DNA from: a bacterium
GTDB lineage: Bacteria > Calditrichota > Calditrichia > RBG-13-44-9 > J042
DNA length: 47,251 nucleotides
Assembly: GCA_015485355.1 (NCBI GenBank)
Contig: WFTQ01000091.1
Span: 1-47,251, forward strand
Direction: 5' to 3'
The position numbers and the translations under genes were made by a program. Within the stretch, counting starts at the first letter, position 1. The number at the start of each line of letters is the position of its first letter. Of this stretch, positions 1 through 7,885 are shown in pieces. The notes under the pieces were generated by a model, which ran no database searches, was not told where the DNA came from, and was given only the letters and a program-made list of their open reading frames with translations.

Positions 1-425
1 CCCGAGATTTCGATCCCCTGATCAATCGGTTGCCCAATGTCTTTTTACACGATATCGACGATCTGCAGCAGATCGTGCAGCGGAATCTGGAAAAACGCCG
101 GGAACAGATTCCCCGGGCGGAAAAGATTGTGGACCAGGAAGTGCAGAATTACCTCAACTGGCGCAAAACCCTTCAGGTGACCCCCACCATTGTGGCGCTG
201 CGGCAAAAGCTGGAAAAGATTAGGGAGCGAGAACTGGAAAAATACCGTCATCGAGTTTCTCCCGAAGAGTTTGAGCAGCTGAAACGAGTCACCCATGGTA
301 TTGTCAATAAAATCCTGCATCTACCGATTGTGCAACTGAAGAAATACAACAACGGCAATCCGGATGGGCTATTGCGCATCGATGTGGTGCGGGAATTATT
401 CGGTCTGGAGGACGAAGATGAGTAA
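1..425 (+). CDS. hemA: Glutamyl-tRNA reductase, C-terminal part (5' end outside the window)
   Basis: The reading frame is open from base 3 to the TAA at 423-425, so only the last 140 residues are present. They match the end of glutamyl-tRNA reductase, the NADPH-dependent enzyme that reduces glutamyl-tRNA(Glu) to glutamate-1-semialdehyde as the first committed step of C5 tetrapyrrole synthesis. Visible hallmarks are LPNVFLHDIDDLQ (junction from the NADPH domain into the spinal helix), the long charged helix with PTIVALRQKLEKIRE, and THGIVNKILHLPIVQLK of the dimerisation domain. The apparent TTG at base 30 lies inside the conserved LPNVFL block and is not a start. The stop overlaps the hemC start by 8 bases, indicating translational coupling. 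The catalytic cysteine and tRNA-recognition region lie upstream of the window. Confidence 0.95.
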   Translation, partial: RDFDPLINRLPNVFLHDIDDLQQIVQRNLEKRREQIPRAEKIVDQEVQNYLNWRKTLQVTPTIVALRQKLEKIRERELEKYRHRVSPEEFEQLKRVTHGIVNKILHLPIVQLKKYNNGNPDGLLRIDVVRELFGLEDEDE

Positions 426-1353
426 GGTGATTCGCATCGGTTCCCGGGGCAGCCCTTTGGCCCTCTGGCAGGCGCGCTGGGTGCAGGAAAAATTACAGCG
501 CAGTTTTCCCGATGGAGCGTTCGATGTCGTCGTGATCCGAACCACAGGCGATACCATTCTGGATACTCCCCTGGCCAAGATAGGAGACAAGGGGCTTTTT
601 ACCAAGGAGCTGGATCGCGCCCTGATAGAGCGGCGGATTGATCTGGCCGTGCACAGCCTGAAGGATGTCCCCACGCGGATTCCCGAGGGATTGACCATCG
701 CTGCGGTAACAGAGCGGGAGGAGGTGCGGGACGCCTTCATTTCTCGGGACGGTCTTTGGTTAAAGGAGCTGCCTTCGGGGGCCACGGTTGCCACAGGCAG
801 TCTGCGCCGGAAAGCGCAATTGCTGGCCTATCGTCCCGATCTCCGCATTGTGGATTTGAGGGGGAATCTGAATACCCGTCTGGAGAAATTCCGTCAATCC
901 CGCTGGGACGGGATGGTGCTGGCCGCCGCCGGATTGCGGCGCATGGGATGGCAGCACTACATCCGGGAACTGTTGCCTCTGAAGGTGATGTTGCCCGCCG
1001 TTGGGCAGGGATGTCTTGCCGTGATCTGCCGGGAAACGGATGAAAGCCTCCGCCTGTTGCTCCAGAAACTGGATCACCGGCCTTCGCGACTGGGAACCAC
1101 CGCCGAAAGAACCTTGCTTTCTACCCTGGAAGGCGGTTGCCAGATTCCCATTGGCGCCTACGGTCGGTTGGAAGGGGAGCGGCTGGTACTGGATGCCTGC
1201 ATCGGCAGTCTGGACGGTCAAATGATCATTCGGGAGCGGATGGAGGGCGCTCCCGAACATCCCCGGGCGCTGGGAGAAAGACTGGCCTACCGATTGCTGG
1301 ATGGCGGCGGTAAAGCAATATTGGACCAAATTGAGAGGGAAGCCCGATCATGA
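418..1353 (+). CDS. hemC: Hydroxymethylbilane synthase (porphobilinogen deaminase)
   Basis: This 311-residue cytosolic enzyme polymerises four porphobilinogens into hydroxymethylbilane. Family motifs are all present: HSLKDVPT with the catalytic Asp near residue 83, GSLRRKAQL near 128, RGNLNTRLEK near 148, AVGQGCLAV near 194, and GGCQIPIGAYG, in which Cys241 carries the dipyrromethane cofactor. The length is typical of the family. I chose the ATG at 418 because the protein then begins SKVIRIGSRGSPLALWQA, the normal N-terminus; the frame is open further upstream, but that part overlaps hemA and shows no homology. The ATG overlaps the hemA stop, and the TGA at 1351-1353 overlaps the next ATG, so translation is probably coupled on both sides. 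Confidence 0.97.
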   Translation: MSKVIRIGSRGSPLALWQARWVQEKLQRSFPDGAFDVVVIRTTGDTILDTPLAKIGDKGLFTKELDRALIERRIDLAVHSLKDVPTRIPEGLTIAAVTEREEVRDAFISRDGLWLKELPSGATVATGSLRRKAQLLAYRPDLRIVDLRGNLNTRLEKFRQSRWDGMVLAAAGLRRMGWQHYIRELLPLKVMLPAVGQGCLAVICRETDESLRLLLQKLDHRPSRLGTTAERTLLSTLEGGCQIPIGAYGRLEGERLVLDACIGSLDGQMIIRERMEGAPEHPRALGERLAYRLLDGGGKAILDQIEREARS

Positions 1354-2018
1354 GGAAGCCGAATCCACAACTCCATGAGACCCGGCGGGAACAAATCCTC
1401 ACCATCGCTGCGGAAATGTTTGCCCATCAGAAGTTTCACGAAGTGCTGATGGACGAAGTGGCCCGCAGGGCCCGGCTGGCCAAGGGCACCATTTACAACT
1501 ATTTCAAAAACAAAGAAGATCTGTATTTTGCCATAATCATTCATCGCCTGGAACACTTACTGGAGTTGCTCCAGCAGCGGGTCAATTTAAAAATGGATCC
1601 GTTAACCAATTTGCGGCGCATGATCATTCACATCTACAGCTTTATGGCCAAATATCCCCATTTCTTCCAGATATGGTACAAAGAAAAGGGGCAATCTCGG
1701 GCTCCAACCCATGCCCGAATGGGGGAATTGTACCAGCAGATTCGGGAATTGTTGATCCGGGTATTGGACGATGGAGTGGATCATGGATTGCTGCGCCCGC
1801 ATTCCCCGGATTTCGCTGCGGATATTATCCTGGGAATCATCGAGGCGGCGGTCATCCGCACTCGAGATTGTGGTCTGGAACGCCAACGGAAGGAACGACT
1901 CCAGGTTTACGAATTTATTCTCCGGGCCCTGGGGACTTCCCGGGCATGGAAACTGCATCAAATGGGATACGACGAACCCAAAAGCGAGACTCGGGTGGAT
2001 GAACCCATTAGCGAATAA
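1350..2018 (+). CDS. TetR/AcrR-family transcriptional regulator inside the heme operon
   Basis: This 222-residue protein has the TetR DNA-binding domain at residues 8-56: a first helix with REQILTIAAEMFAHQKF, then the helix-turn-helix MDEVARRARLAKGTIYNYF and the closing NKEDLYF. The C-terminal two thirds is a diverged all-helical ligand and dimerisation domain that I cannot assign to a ligand class. Its ATG overlaps the hemC stop (ATGA), and the hemD start lies 20 bases inside its 3' end, so it is embedded in and coupled to the heme operon. That placement suggests, but does not prove, autoregulation of heme genes in response to heme, a porphyrin or a related metabolite. TetR regulators usually bind palindromes near their own promoter, which would lie upstream of hemA, outside the window. 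Confidence 0.92.
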   Translation: MRKPNPQLHETRREQILTIAAEMFAHQKFHEVLMDEVARRARLAKGTIYNYFKNKEDLYFAIIIHRLEHLLELLQQRVNLKMDPLTNLRRMIIHIYSFMAKYPHFFQIWYKEKGQSRAPTHARMGELYQQIRELLIRVLDDGVDHGLLRPHSPDFAADIILGIIEAAVIRTRDCGLERQRKERLQVYEFILRALGTSRAWKLHQMGYDEPKSETRVDEPISE

Positions 2019-2814
2019 ACATATCCTCATTTGCCGGCGGCCGGAAGACGCCCTCTACCTGGCCAAGAGTTTCCAGGAACAGGGGGCCCGGGTGTCGTTT
2101 TTTAATCCTTTCGTGATCGTACCGGTGGAGGGTGCCGCCCGGGAAGAAGTGTATCGAATCCTGGAGCGATTCGAAAATTATCACTGGATCATCCTCAGCA
2201 GTGCCAATGGGGTGACCATGTTTCATCGTATCCTTCAGGAGTGGGAAGCGGCCCCGGACCGGTACCCATTTCCGGCGCTGGCGGTGGTGGGGGAGCGCAC
2301 CGCCCGGGCGGTGGAAGCATATTTCCCGGAATGGACTCCCGCGGTCCGGGGAATGTCTTTGCAGCAGGTGCTGGACCAATTAAGCCGCGCTTCGAATGCG
2401 CCCCAAAGGGTGCTTCAACTGACCAGCGAACAGGGTTTGCAGCATGTGCGGGTGCGTTTACCCGAAGGCGTATTTCTGGATCGCCTGGCCATTTATACCA
2501 CCCGAAAAAACGATGCTTACCGGGAAGCCGAACGGGAAGCCTTGCGGCGCTCCCGCTATCATGCGATAATTTTCAGCAGTCCCACTTCTTTTTATTATTT
2601 TCGAGAAATCATTGGGGATGCTCATTTTCAATCCGGCAGCGCCATTGTGGCCCTGGGTCCCACCACTCGGCGGGCGATCGAAGAGACGGGCTATGCGGTG
2701 CAGGTGATGCCTCGGCAGCCCACGCCCCGCTGCCTGACGGCCGCCCTGGAAGACTATTTCAGAGCATCCGGCTTGAACGCTCATCCAAAGGAAAAGGAAT
2801 CGCCCGATGAATAG
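1999..2814 (+). CDS. hemD: Uroporphyrinogen-III synthase
   Basis: This 271-residue protein is a diverged HemD, which cyclises hydroxymethylbilane to uroporphyrinogen III with inversion of ring D. The family is poorly conserved in sequence, but the pattern fits: an N-terminal strand ILICRRPEDA, then WIILSSANGVTMFHRIL, ALAVVGERTARAV, a central LQLTSEQGLQHVRVRL, IYTTRKND, IIFSSPTSFYYF and VALGPTTRRAIEETGY. These are the successive strands of the two-domain fold. Position between hemC and hemE supports the call strongly. I chose the ATG at 1999 (upstream GGGTGG) because the open frame before it lies inside the TetR gene out of frame and shows no HemD similarity. The end overlaps the hemE ATG at 2807. 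Confidence 0.9.
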   Translation: MNPLANKHILICRRPEDALYLAKSFQEQGARVSFFNPFVIVPVEGAAREEVYRILERFENYHWIILSSANGVTMFHRILQEWEAAPDRYPFPALAVVGERTARAVEAYFPEWTPAVRGMSLQQVLDQLSRASNAPQRVLQLTSEQGLQHVRVRLPEGVFLDRLAIYTTRKNDAYREAEREALRRSRYHAIIFSSPTSFYYFREIIGDAHFQSGSAIVALGPTTRRAIEETGYAVQVMPRQPTPRCLTAALEDYFRASGLNAHPKEKESPDE

Positions 2815-3886
2815 CGATACTTCTCGGCTCTTTATTCGTGCCTGTTTTCGTCAACCGGTGAGGCGCACGCCGGTATGGATGATGCGCCAGGCGGGACGCT
2901 ATTTGCCCGATTATCGGGCCGTCCGGGAAAAGTACGATTTCATCACCATGTATAAGACCCCCGAGCTGGTCACTCTCGTGACCCTTCAACCGGTGGAACG
3001 ATTGGGCGTCGATGCCGCCATCCTGTTCTCCGATATTCTGGTGATCCCGGAAGCCATGGGGATGGATCTGCAATTCCTCGAGCACAGGGGACCGGTGTTG
3101 GCCCGTCCGATACGAGAAGACGGCCACATCGACGCATTAAAGGACGTGGAACCGGAAGTGGATCTGGCGTTCGTTCTGGAAAGCATCCGTCAGGTGCGCC
3201 GGGAGTTGAATGATCGGGTTCCCCTCATTGGTTTCAGTGGGGCGCCCTGGACGTTAGCCACCTACATGGTCGAGGGTGGATCCAGTCGGCATTTCGGTCA
3301 GATTAAACGGTGGCGGTTTGCCCATCCGGTGGGCCTGCACCGGCTGCTGGAAAAAATTACCCGCGCGGTGGTGGCCTATTGCCGGGCCCAGATAGCGGCG
3401 GGGGCTCAGGCCATTCAATTGTTCGATAGCTGGGCCGGAATACTGGATGCCACGGGTTTTAACGAATTCGCGCTGAACTATGTTCATCGGATTATTCAAC
3501 AGATCCGTACCCCCGGCGTGCCTATCATCTATTTTGCCCGAGGGGCCGGTACCTGGTTATCCCGGCTGAGCCGCTGTGGGGCCGATGTGATCGGCCTGGA
3601 TTGGCAGGTGGACCTGGGTCTGGCACGCCGGGTACTGGGGGAGAAGGCAGCCCTCCAGGGGAATCTGGATCCCACCGCGTTGTATGCACCGCCGCCGGTG
3701 ATCCGGAAACAGGTTCGCGAAATGCTGCGGCAGTATGGACCGGGTTCGGGACACATCGCCAACCTGGGACACGGCATTTTGCCGGATGTTCCTGTGGAAC
3801 ACGCCCGGGCGTTTATCGAAGCGGTCCAAACCGAGAGCCCGGTTTGGCATACTCAACAGACCGCCACGCGTCCGGAAGAGCCGTAA
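2807..3886 (+). CDS. hemE: Uroporphyrinogen decarboxylase
   Basis: This 359-residue TIM-barrel enzyme removes the four acetate carboxyls of uroporphyrinogen III to give coproporphyrinogen III. The signature RTPVWMMRQAGRYLPDYR is at residues 20-37, followed by the conserved ILFSDILVIPEAMGM, GFSGAPWTLATYMVEGG, LFDSWAG, and the C-terminal LQGNLDPTALYAP and NLGHGILPDVPVEH blocks. Length is normal for the family. The ATG overlaps the hemD stop, so the two are likely translated together. A 42-base spacer follows before hemN, holding an AAAGGAAGG ribosome-binding site for that gene. I see no unusual substitutions in the conserved blocks. Confidence 0.97.
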   Translation: MNSDTSRLFIRACFRQPVRRTPVWMMRQAGRYLPDYRAVREKYDFITMYKTPELVTLVTLQPVERLGVDAAILFSDILVIPEAMGMDLQFLEHRGPVLARPIREDGHIDALKDVEPEVDLAFVLESIRQVRRELNDRVPLIGFSGAPWTLATYMVEGGSSRHFGQIKRWRFAHPVGLHRLLEKITRAVVAYCRAQIAAGAQAIQLFDSWAGILDATGFNEFALNYVHRIIQQIRTPGVPIIYFARGAGTWLSRLSRCGADVIGLDWQVDLGLARRVLGEKAALQGNLDPTALYAPPPVIRKQVREMLRQYGPGSGHIANLGHGILPDVPVEHARAFIEAVQTESPVWHTQQTATRPEEP

Positions 3887-3928
3887 ATCGGACCGGGGAA
3901 GCCGGTTCCAATAAAGGAAGGCATTGCC

Positions 3929-5329
3929 ATGGGAAAGACGACAGAAAAATTTGAAGTGGATTTGGAAATTTTGAAAAAGTATGACCGGCCGGGGCCACGT
4001 TACACCAGCTACCCCACGGCCCCTCATTTTCACCGCGGATTTGGGCCCCGGGAATTTTATCAGGAAATTGTGGCAAGCAACCAGTGGAGCGACGCCCCCG
4101 ATCTGTCCCTGTATTTCCACCTGCCCTTTTGCCGTACGCTGTGCTATTACTGCGGCTGCAATGTGGTGATTACGCACAATCCCCACCGTATCGCCGAGTA
4201 CCTGGAATATGTAAAAAAAGAAATTCGCCTGATCAGCCGCTTGCTCAATCCTTCCCGAAAAGTCGTGCAATTGCACTGGGGTGGGGGAACCCCCACATAC
4301 TTGAGTCCGAAACAAATACGCGATCTGTTTTTGTTCATCAACGATCATTTCAATTTCGCCCCGGATGCCGAAATCAGCATCGAGATCGATCCCCGGGGGC
4401 TGGAGAAAGACCATCTACCCACGTTGCACCGACTGGGGTTTAACCGGGTAAGTTTTGGGGTGCAGGACTTCCATCCCCGGGTGCAGAAAGCGGTGAACCG
4501 TATTCAGCCGGAAACATTGACCCGCGAGGTGGTGCGACGGAGTCGGGAGCTGGGATTTGATTCCATCAACATCGATTTGATTTACGGATTGCCGTATCAA
4601 ACGGTCGCATCGTATCGAGAGACCATAGATAAGATTATCGATATTTCACCGGATCGCCTGGCCGTTTTTAACTACGCCCATGTCCCCTGGTTAAAAAAAC
4701 ACCAGCGCGTTATTCCCGAAGCGGCCCTGCCCGGGGCCGTCGAAAAGCTGGCCATCTTGAAAATGGTGATCGAACGCCTGACGGATAACGGGTACGTTTA
4801 CATCGGTATGGATCATTTTGCCAAACCGGAAGATGAACTGGCCCAGGCGTTGCGGGATCACACCTTGTACCGAAATTTTCAGGGATATACCACCCGCGCC
4901 GGGGCGGAGGTATATGCCCTGGGAATCACCGCCATCAGCCAGCTCAATCGGGTGTATGCCCAGAATGTGAAAACCACCCGGGAATATTATCAATTGCTGG
5001 ATAACGGAAACATCCCGACCCTGGTCGGCTATCGGTTGAACAAGGACGACCAGATCCGCCGCTATGTGATTACCGAGTTGATGTGCAACAGCCGGGTGAT
5101 CAAAGCGGAAGTGGAGCAGCGTTTCGGCATCGATTTCGACAGTTATTTTCGAGAGTCGCTCCAACAGCTGGAAGAATTTATTCAGGACGGTTTGCTTTCT
5201 TTACTGCCGGAGCGAATACAAATTCACCAGGCCGGGCGGTTGGTGATTCGCAATATCGCCATGGCTTTTGACCGCTATCTCAAGGAAGACCAGCGGAAGA
5301 CTCAACCTCTGTATTCCCGAACGGTGTGA
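3929..5329 (+). CDS. hemN: Oxygen-independent coproporphyrinogen-III oxidase (radical SAM)
   Basis: This 466-residue radical-SAM enzyme oxidatively decarboxylates coproporphyrinogen III to protoporphyrinogen IX without oxygen. The cluster motif reads FCRTLCYYCGC, i.e. C68-x3-C72-x2-C75-x-C77, the true HemN signature with the extra cysteine that separates it from the HemW paralogue. The N-terminal extension KYDRPGPRYTSYPTAPHF, also typical of true HemN, is present, as are WGGGTPTYLS, EIDPRGL, RVSFGVQDFHPRVQKAVNRIQ and the C-terminal HemN domain with ELMCNSRV. The ribosome site AAAGGAAGG lies close before the ATG. It is the only coproporphyrinogen oxidase in this operon, so this step appears anaerobic. 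Confidence 0.97.
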   Translation: MGKTTEKFEVDLEILKKYDRPGPRYTSYPTAPHFHRGFGPREFYQEIVASNQWSDAPDLSLYFHLPFCRTLCYYCGCNVVITHNPHRIAEYLEYVKKEIRLISRLLNPSRKVVQLHWGGGTPTYLSPKQIRDLFLFINDHFNFAPDAEISIEIDPRGLEKDHLPTLHRLGFNRVSFGVQDFHPRVQKAVNRIQPETLTREVVRRSRELGFDSINIDLIYGLPYQTVASYRETIDKIIDISPDRLAVFNYAHVPWLKKHQRVIPEAALPGAVEKLAILKMVIERLTDNGYVYIGMDHFAKPEDELAQALRDHTLYRNFQGYTTRAGAEVYALGITAISQLNRVYAQNVKTTREYYQLLDNGNIPTLVGYRLNKDDQIRRYVITELMCNSRVIKAEVEQRFGIDFDSYFRESLQQLEEFIQDGLLSLLPERIQIHQAGRLVIRNIAMAFDRYLKEDQRKTQPLYSRTV

Positions 5330-5375
5330 AATGGAGGTCTGCTTGACAGAATAAAAACCATGAGGTGCAAGATCG

Positions 5376-6359
5376 ATGGCAAAGCATCATTCCAATAAAT
5401 TGACAGTGATCCTGGTCAACATGGGAGGGCCGGAGACCCTGGAAGAGATTAAGCCGTTTTTAATCAATCTGTTTAACGATCCCGACATCATCGACATTCC
5501 CGGGGGACGGCTTTTTCGGCCCCTATTGGCCCGCTGGATCGTTTACCGACGTCTGCCGGAAGTTACCGAAAACTTCACCCTGATCGGCGGGGGATCGCCC
5601 CTGCTCAGGATCAGCCGGGATCAGGCCCGGGCGTTACAACAGGCCCTGGAAGACGAGTTTGATCAGGTACAGGTTAGACTGGCCATGCGCTACAGCAAAC
5701 CCTTTACCGAGGAGGCGTTGCGGGACCTGCCCGAGGATCATCAAGTAGTCGTTTTACCCCTGTATCCGCAATTTTCCACCACCACCACCGGTTCTTCCTT
5801 TAAAGAACTGATCCGGGTGGCCTCCCAAAACGGCCACAATCCGGATCAATTTATCTGGATACGGGATTATCATGACCATCCCGCATTTGTGGCCGCCTGG
5901 GTGCGACTGATCCAGGAAACCCTGAAGCGCATGCCCCCGGATTTGCGGCAAAAAGCCCCCATGCTGTTCAGTGCTCACGGGGTGCCGGTAAAGGTTATCG
6001 AGCACGGGGATCCATACCAGGACCAGGTGGAAAAAGGGGTGCGCCGTATCGTGGAACAGCTTGGGGTTTCCAATCCCGTGCACATTACCTACCAGAGTAA
6101 GGTGGGGCGGGCGGAATGGTTGGAGCCGGCCACCGAGGATATGCTGGTTCAGCTGGGCCGGGCGGGGGAATCGGCCGTCGTCATGGTACCCATCAGTTTT
6201 GTTTCGGAACATTCCGAAACCCTGTACGAGCTGGACATCCTGCTGAAAGACGTTGCCCGAGAGGCGGGAATTCAACACTATTATCGAGTACCGACGTTTA
6301 ATGCAAGAAAAGAATACATCCAAACCTTAAAACAGGTGGTGATGGAACATGTGCAATAA
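5376..6359 (+). CDS. hemH: Ferrochelatase
   Basis: This 327-residue enzyme inserts ferrous iron into the porphyrin in the last step of heme synthesis. Recognisable blocks are VILVNMGGPETLEEI at the N-terminus, GGGSPL, MRYSKPFTEEAL, LPLYPQFSTTTTGSS, LFSAHGVPVKVIEHGDPY with the metal-binding His201, TYQSKVGRAEWLEP and the catalytic-glutamate region SFVSEHSETLYELD. The length is usual for bacterial ferrochelatases. The cysteine ligands of animal-type [2Fe-2S] ferrochelatases are not apparent at the C-terminus. The preceding 46-base spacer contains a TTGACA, but I see no matching -10. The 3' end overlaps hemY by 11 bases. Because HemN makes protoporphyrinogen, the expected substrate is protoporphyrin IX. 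Confidence 0.97.
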   Translation: MAKHHSNKLTVILVNMGGPETLEEIKPFLINLFNDPDIIDIPGGRLFRPLLARWIVYRRLPEVTENFTLIGGGSPLLRISRDQARALQQALEDEFDQVQVRLAMRYSKPFTEEALRDLPEDHQVVVLPLYPQFSTTTTGSSFKELIRVASQNGHNPDQFIWIRDYHDHPAFVAAWVRLIQETLKRMPPDLRQKAPMLFSAHGVPVKVIEHGDPYQDQVEKGVRRIVEQLGVSNPVHITYQSKVGRAEWLEPATEDMLVQLGRAGESAVVMVPISFVSEHSETLYELDILLKDVAREAGIQHYYRVPTFNARKEYIQTLKQVVMEHVQ

Positions 6360-7758
6360 AATTATTACCGATGCGGTGATTATCGGGGCGGGCATTTCGG
6401 GCCTGGCAACCGCACATTTTCTGTCCAGGGAAGGACGGCAGGTACGTATTCTGGAAAAAAGCGATCGGGTGGGGGGAAATATTTACACCCGACGGGTGGA
6501 TGGTTTTCTGGCCGAATATGGTCCCAACAGCATGCTGGATACCACCCCCGTGTTGCATCACTTGTTTGCCGACTTGCAAATGGAGGAACAGGTGGAGTAC
6601 GCCAGCGAATCCGCCCAAAAGCGTTATGTCGTGCGTCGGGGAAGGTTGCATCCGCTGCCTATGTCTCCCTTTACTTTTCTGAAGACCCAGTTATTCTCTC
6701 CTTCGGCCAAGTGGCGGCTGTTAAAAGAACCGTTTATTTCCGCCTCGGTCAATGGGCAGGATGAATCGCTGGCCGATTTTGTGATGCGCCGGCTGGGTAC
6801 GGAGTTTCTGGATTACGCTATCGATCCCTTTGTTGCGGGTGTGTATGCCGGACTGCCCGAAAAGCTCAGCGTGCGCAACGCCTTCCCGAAGTTGTACGAT
6901 CTGGAGGTGCGATACGGCAGCCTGATCAAAGGGGCGATCAAAGGAGCCCGAGAACGCCGCAAACGGGCGGAACGTTCCAAGCAATCGGCCCGTTTATTGT
7001 CCTTTAAAGCTGGAATGGGGGCTCTGACCGCCGCTCTGGAACATCGATTCCGAGAGGAGATTTTTACAAATGTCCGGATTCTGCAGATTCGGAAAAAAAA
7101 CGGTGGTTTTGGGGTTATCTTTCGCCATCAGGGGGAAGAATGGATCGTCGAAAGTGGGCTGATCGTTTTAACCGTTCCTGGCTATGCCTATGGGAATTTG
7201 CCTTTCGCGTTCGAACTGGTCTGCCGCCCGTATCTGGAGCGCATCTATTATCCGCCTCTGGCCATGGTGTTTTTCGGCTATCGGGACAACCCGGCCGCAA
7301 TTCCCCTGGATGGTTTCGGATTCCTGGTACCGCGGAAAGAAGGGCGCCATATTTTGGGAACCCTGTGGAATTCTTCCATCTTTACCCAACGGGCCCCGGA
7401 AGGTGGCGTGGCGTTAACCTCCTTTGTAGGCGGTGGCCGCCAGCCGGAGTTGGCCCAAAAATCGGAAGAAGAACTGGTGGCGATCGTCCGACAGGATTTA
7501 AAAGCATTAATGGGGATCGATCGAGCGCCCGACGTGGTGTTGGTGAAAAAGTGGGAACGATCCATCCCCCAGTATGAGCTGGGGCATCACCGGATTATCG
7601 AGCGGGTGGAACAGGATGAAGCGCGTCATCCGGGTCTCTATATCTCCGGCAACTTCCGAGGAGGCATTTCGGTGAGCGATTGTATCCGAAATGCTTTCGA
7701 ACTCAGCCAGCGGGTGATTCGGCAACACCCTATCGGCACGTTGAAAAGGAGCGATTAA
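6349..7758 (+). CDS. hemY: Protoporphyrinogen oxidase, FAD-dependent (HemY type)
   Basis: This 469-residue flavoprotein oxidises protoporphyrinogen IX to protoporphyrin IX. The FAD-binding dinucleotide fold is at the N-terminus, VIIGAGISGLATAHFL with the following acidic residue in ILEKSDRVGGNI, then GFLAEYGPNSML typical of the HemY/PPOX family. FVAGVYAGLPEKLSVRNAFPKL is the family substrate region, and the C-terminal GLYISGNFRGGISVSDCIRNA closes the FAD site. Characterised HemY enzymes use oxygen, which contrasts with the anaerobic HemN upstream. In Gram-positive relatives the same fold acts on coproporphyrinogen, but the presence of hemN and no visible hemQ argues for the protoporphyrin route here. 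The TAA is followed by a 127-base spacer before hemB. Confidence 0.95.
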   Translation: MCNKIITDAVIIGAGISGLATAHFLSREGRQVRILEKSDRVGGNIYTRRVDGFLAEYGPNSMLDTTPVLHHLFADLQMEEQVEYASESAQKRYVVRRGRLHPLPMSPFTFLKTQLFSPSAKWRLLKEPFISASVNGQDESLADFVMRRLGTEFLDYAIDPFVAGVYAGLPEKLSVRNAFPKLYDLEVRYGSLIKGAIKGARERRKRAERSKQSARLLSFKAGMGALTAALEHRFREEIFTNVRILQIRKKNGGFGVIFRHQGEEWIVESGLIVLTVPGYAYGNLPFAFELVCRPYLERIYYPPLAMVFFGYRDNPAAIPLDGFGFLVPRKEGRHILGTLWNSSIFTQRAPEGGVALTSFVGGGRQPELAQKSEEELVAIVRQDLKALMGIDRAPDVVLVKKWERSIPQYELGHHRIIERVEQDEARHPGLYISGNFRGGISVSDCIRNAFELSQRVIRQHPIGTLKRSD

Positions 7759-7885
7759 ATGTGGCACCGCATACTAGAGTGCCTTTGCTTATGAAGAGAA
7801 GCAGACTTCCGGAAGCATTAACAAACAGGATATTGGTGTAAAACGATTGTATCCATGAACCATCAACGGGTAAAGGAGGGGGTCC
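7759..7885 (+). other. hemY-hemB spacer with two tiny coupled ORFs
   Basis: The spacer begins with AAAAGGAG (7744-7751), seven bases before an ATG at 7759 that opens an 11-codon frame ending at 7794. Its TGA overlaps an ATG at 7791 that opens a 16-codon frame ending at 7841. The hemB ribosome site AAAGGAGGGGG follows just before 7886. No convincing promoter or terminator is visible, so hemB is probably read through from hemY. Whether the two tiny frames are translated is unknown; they could be chance. Confidence 0.3.

Noticed and set aside
3557-4414. A 285-codon frame on the minus strand across hemE and hemN
   Set aside because: It lies wholly opposite two clear enzymes and has no family pattern; it is a by-product of G+C-rich coding sequence.
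5343-5348. TTGACA consensus -35 before hemH
   Set aside because: No -10-like hexamer lies 15-19 bases downstream, and hemH is in the middle of a tightly packed operon.
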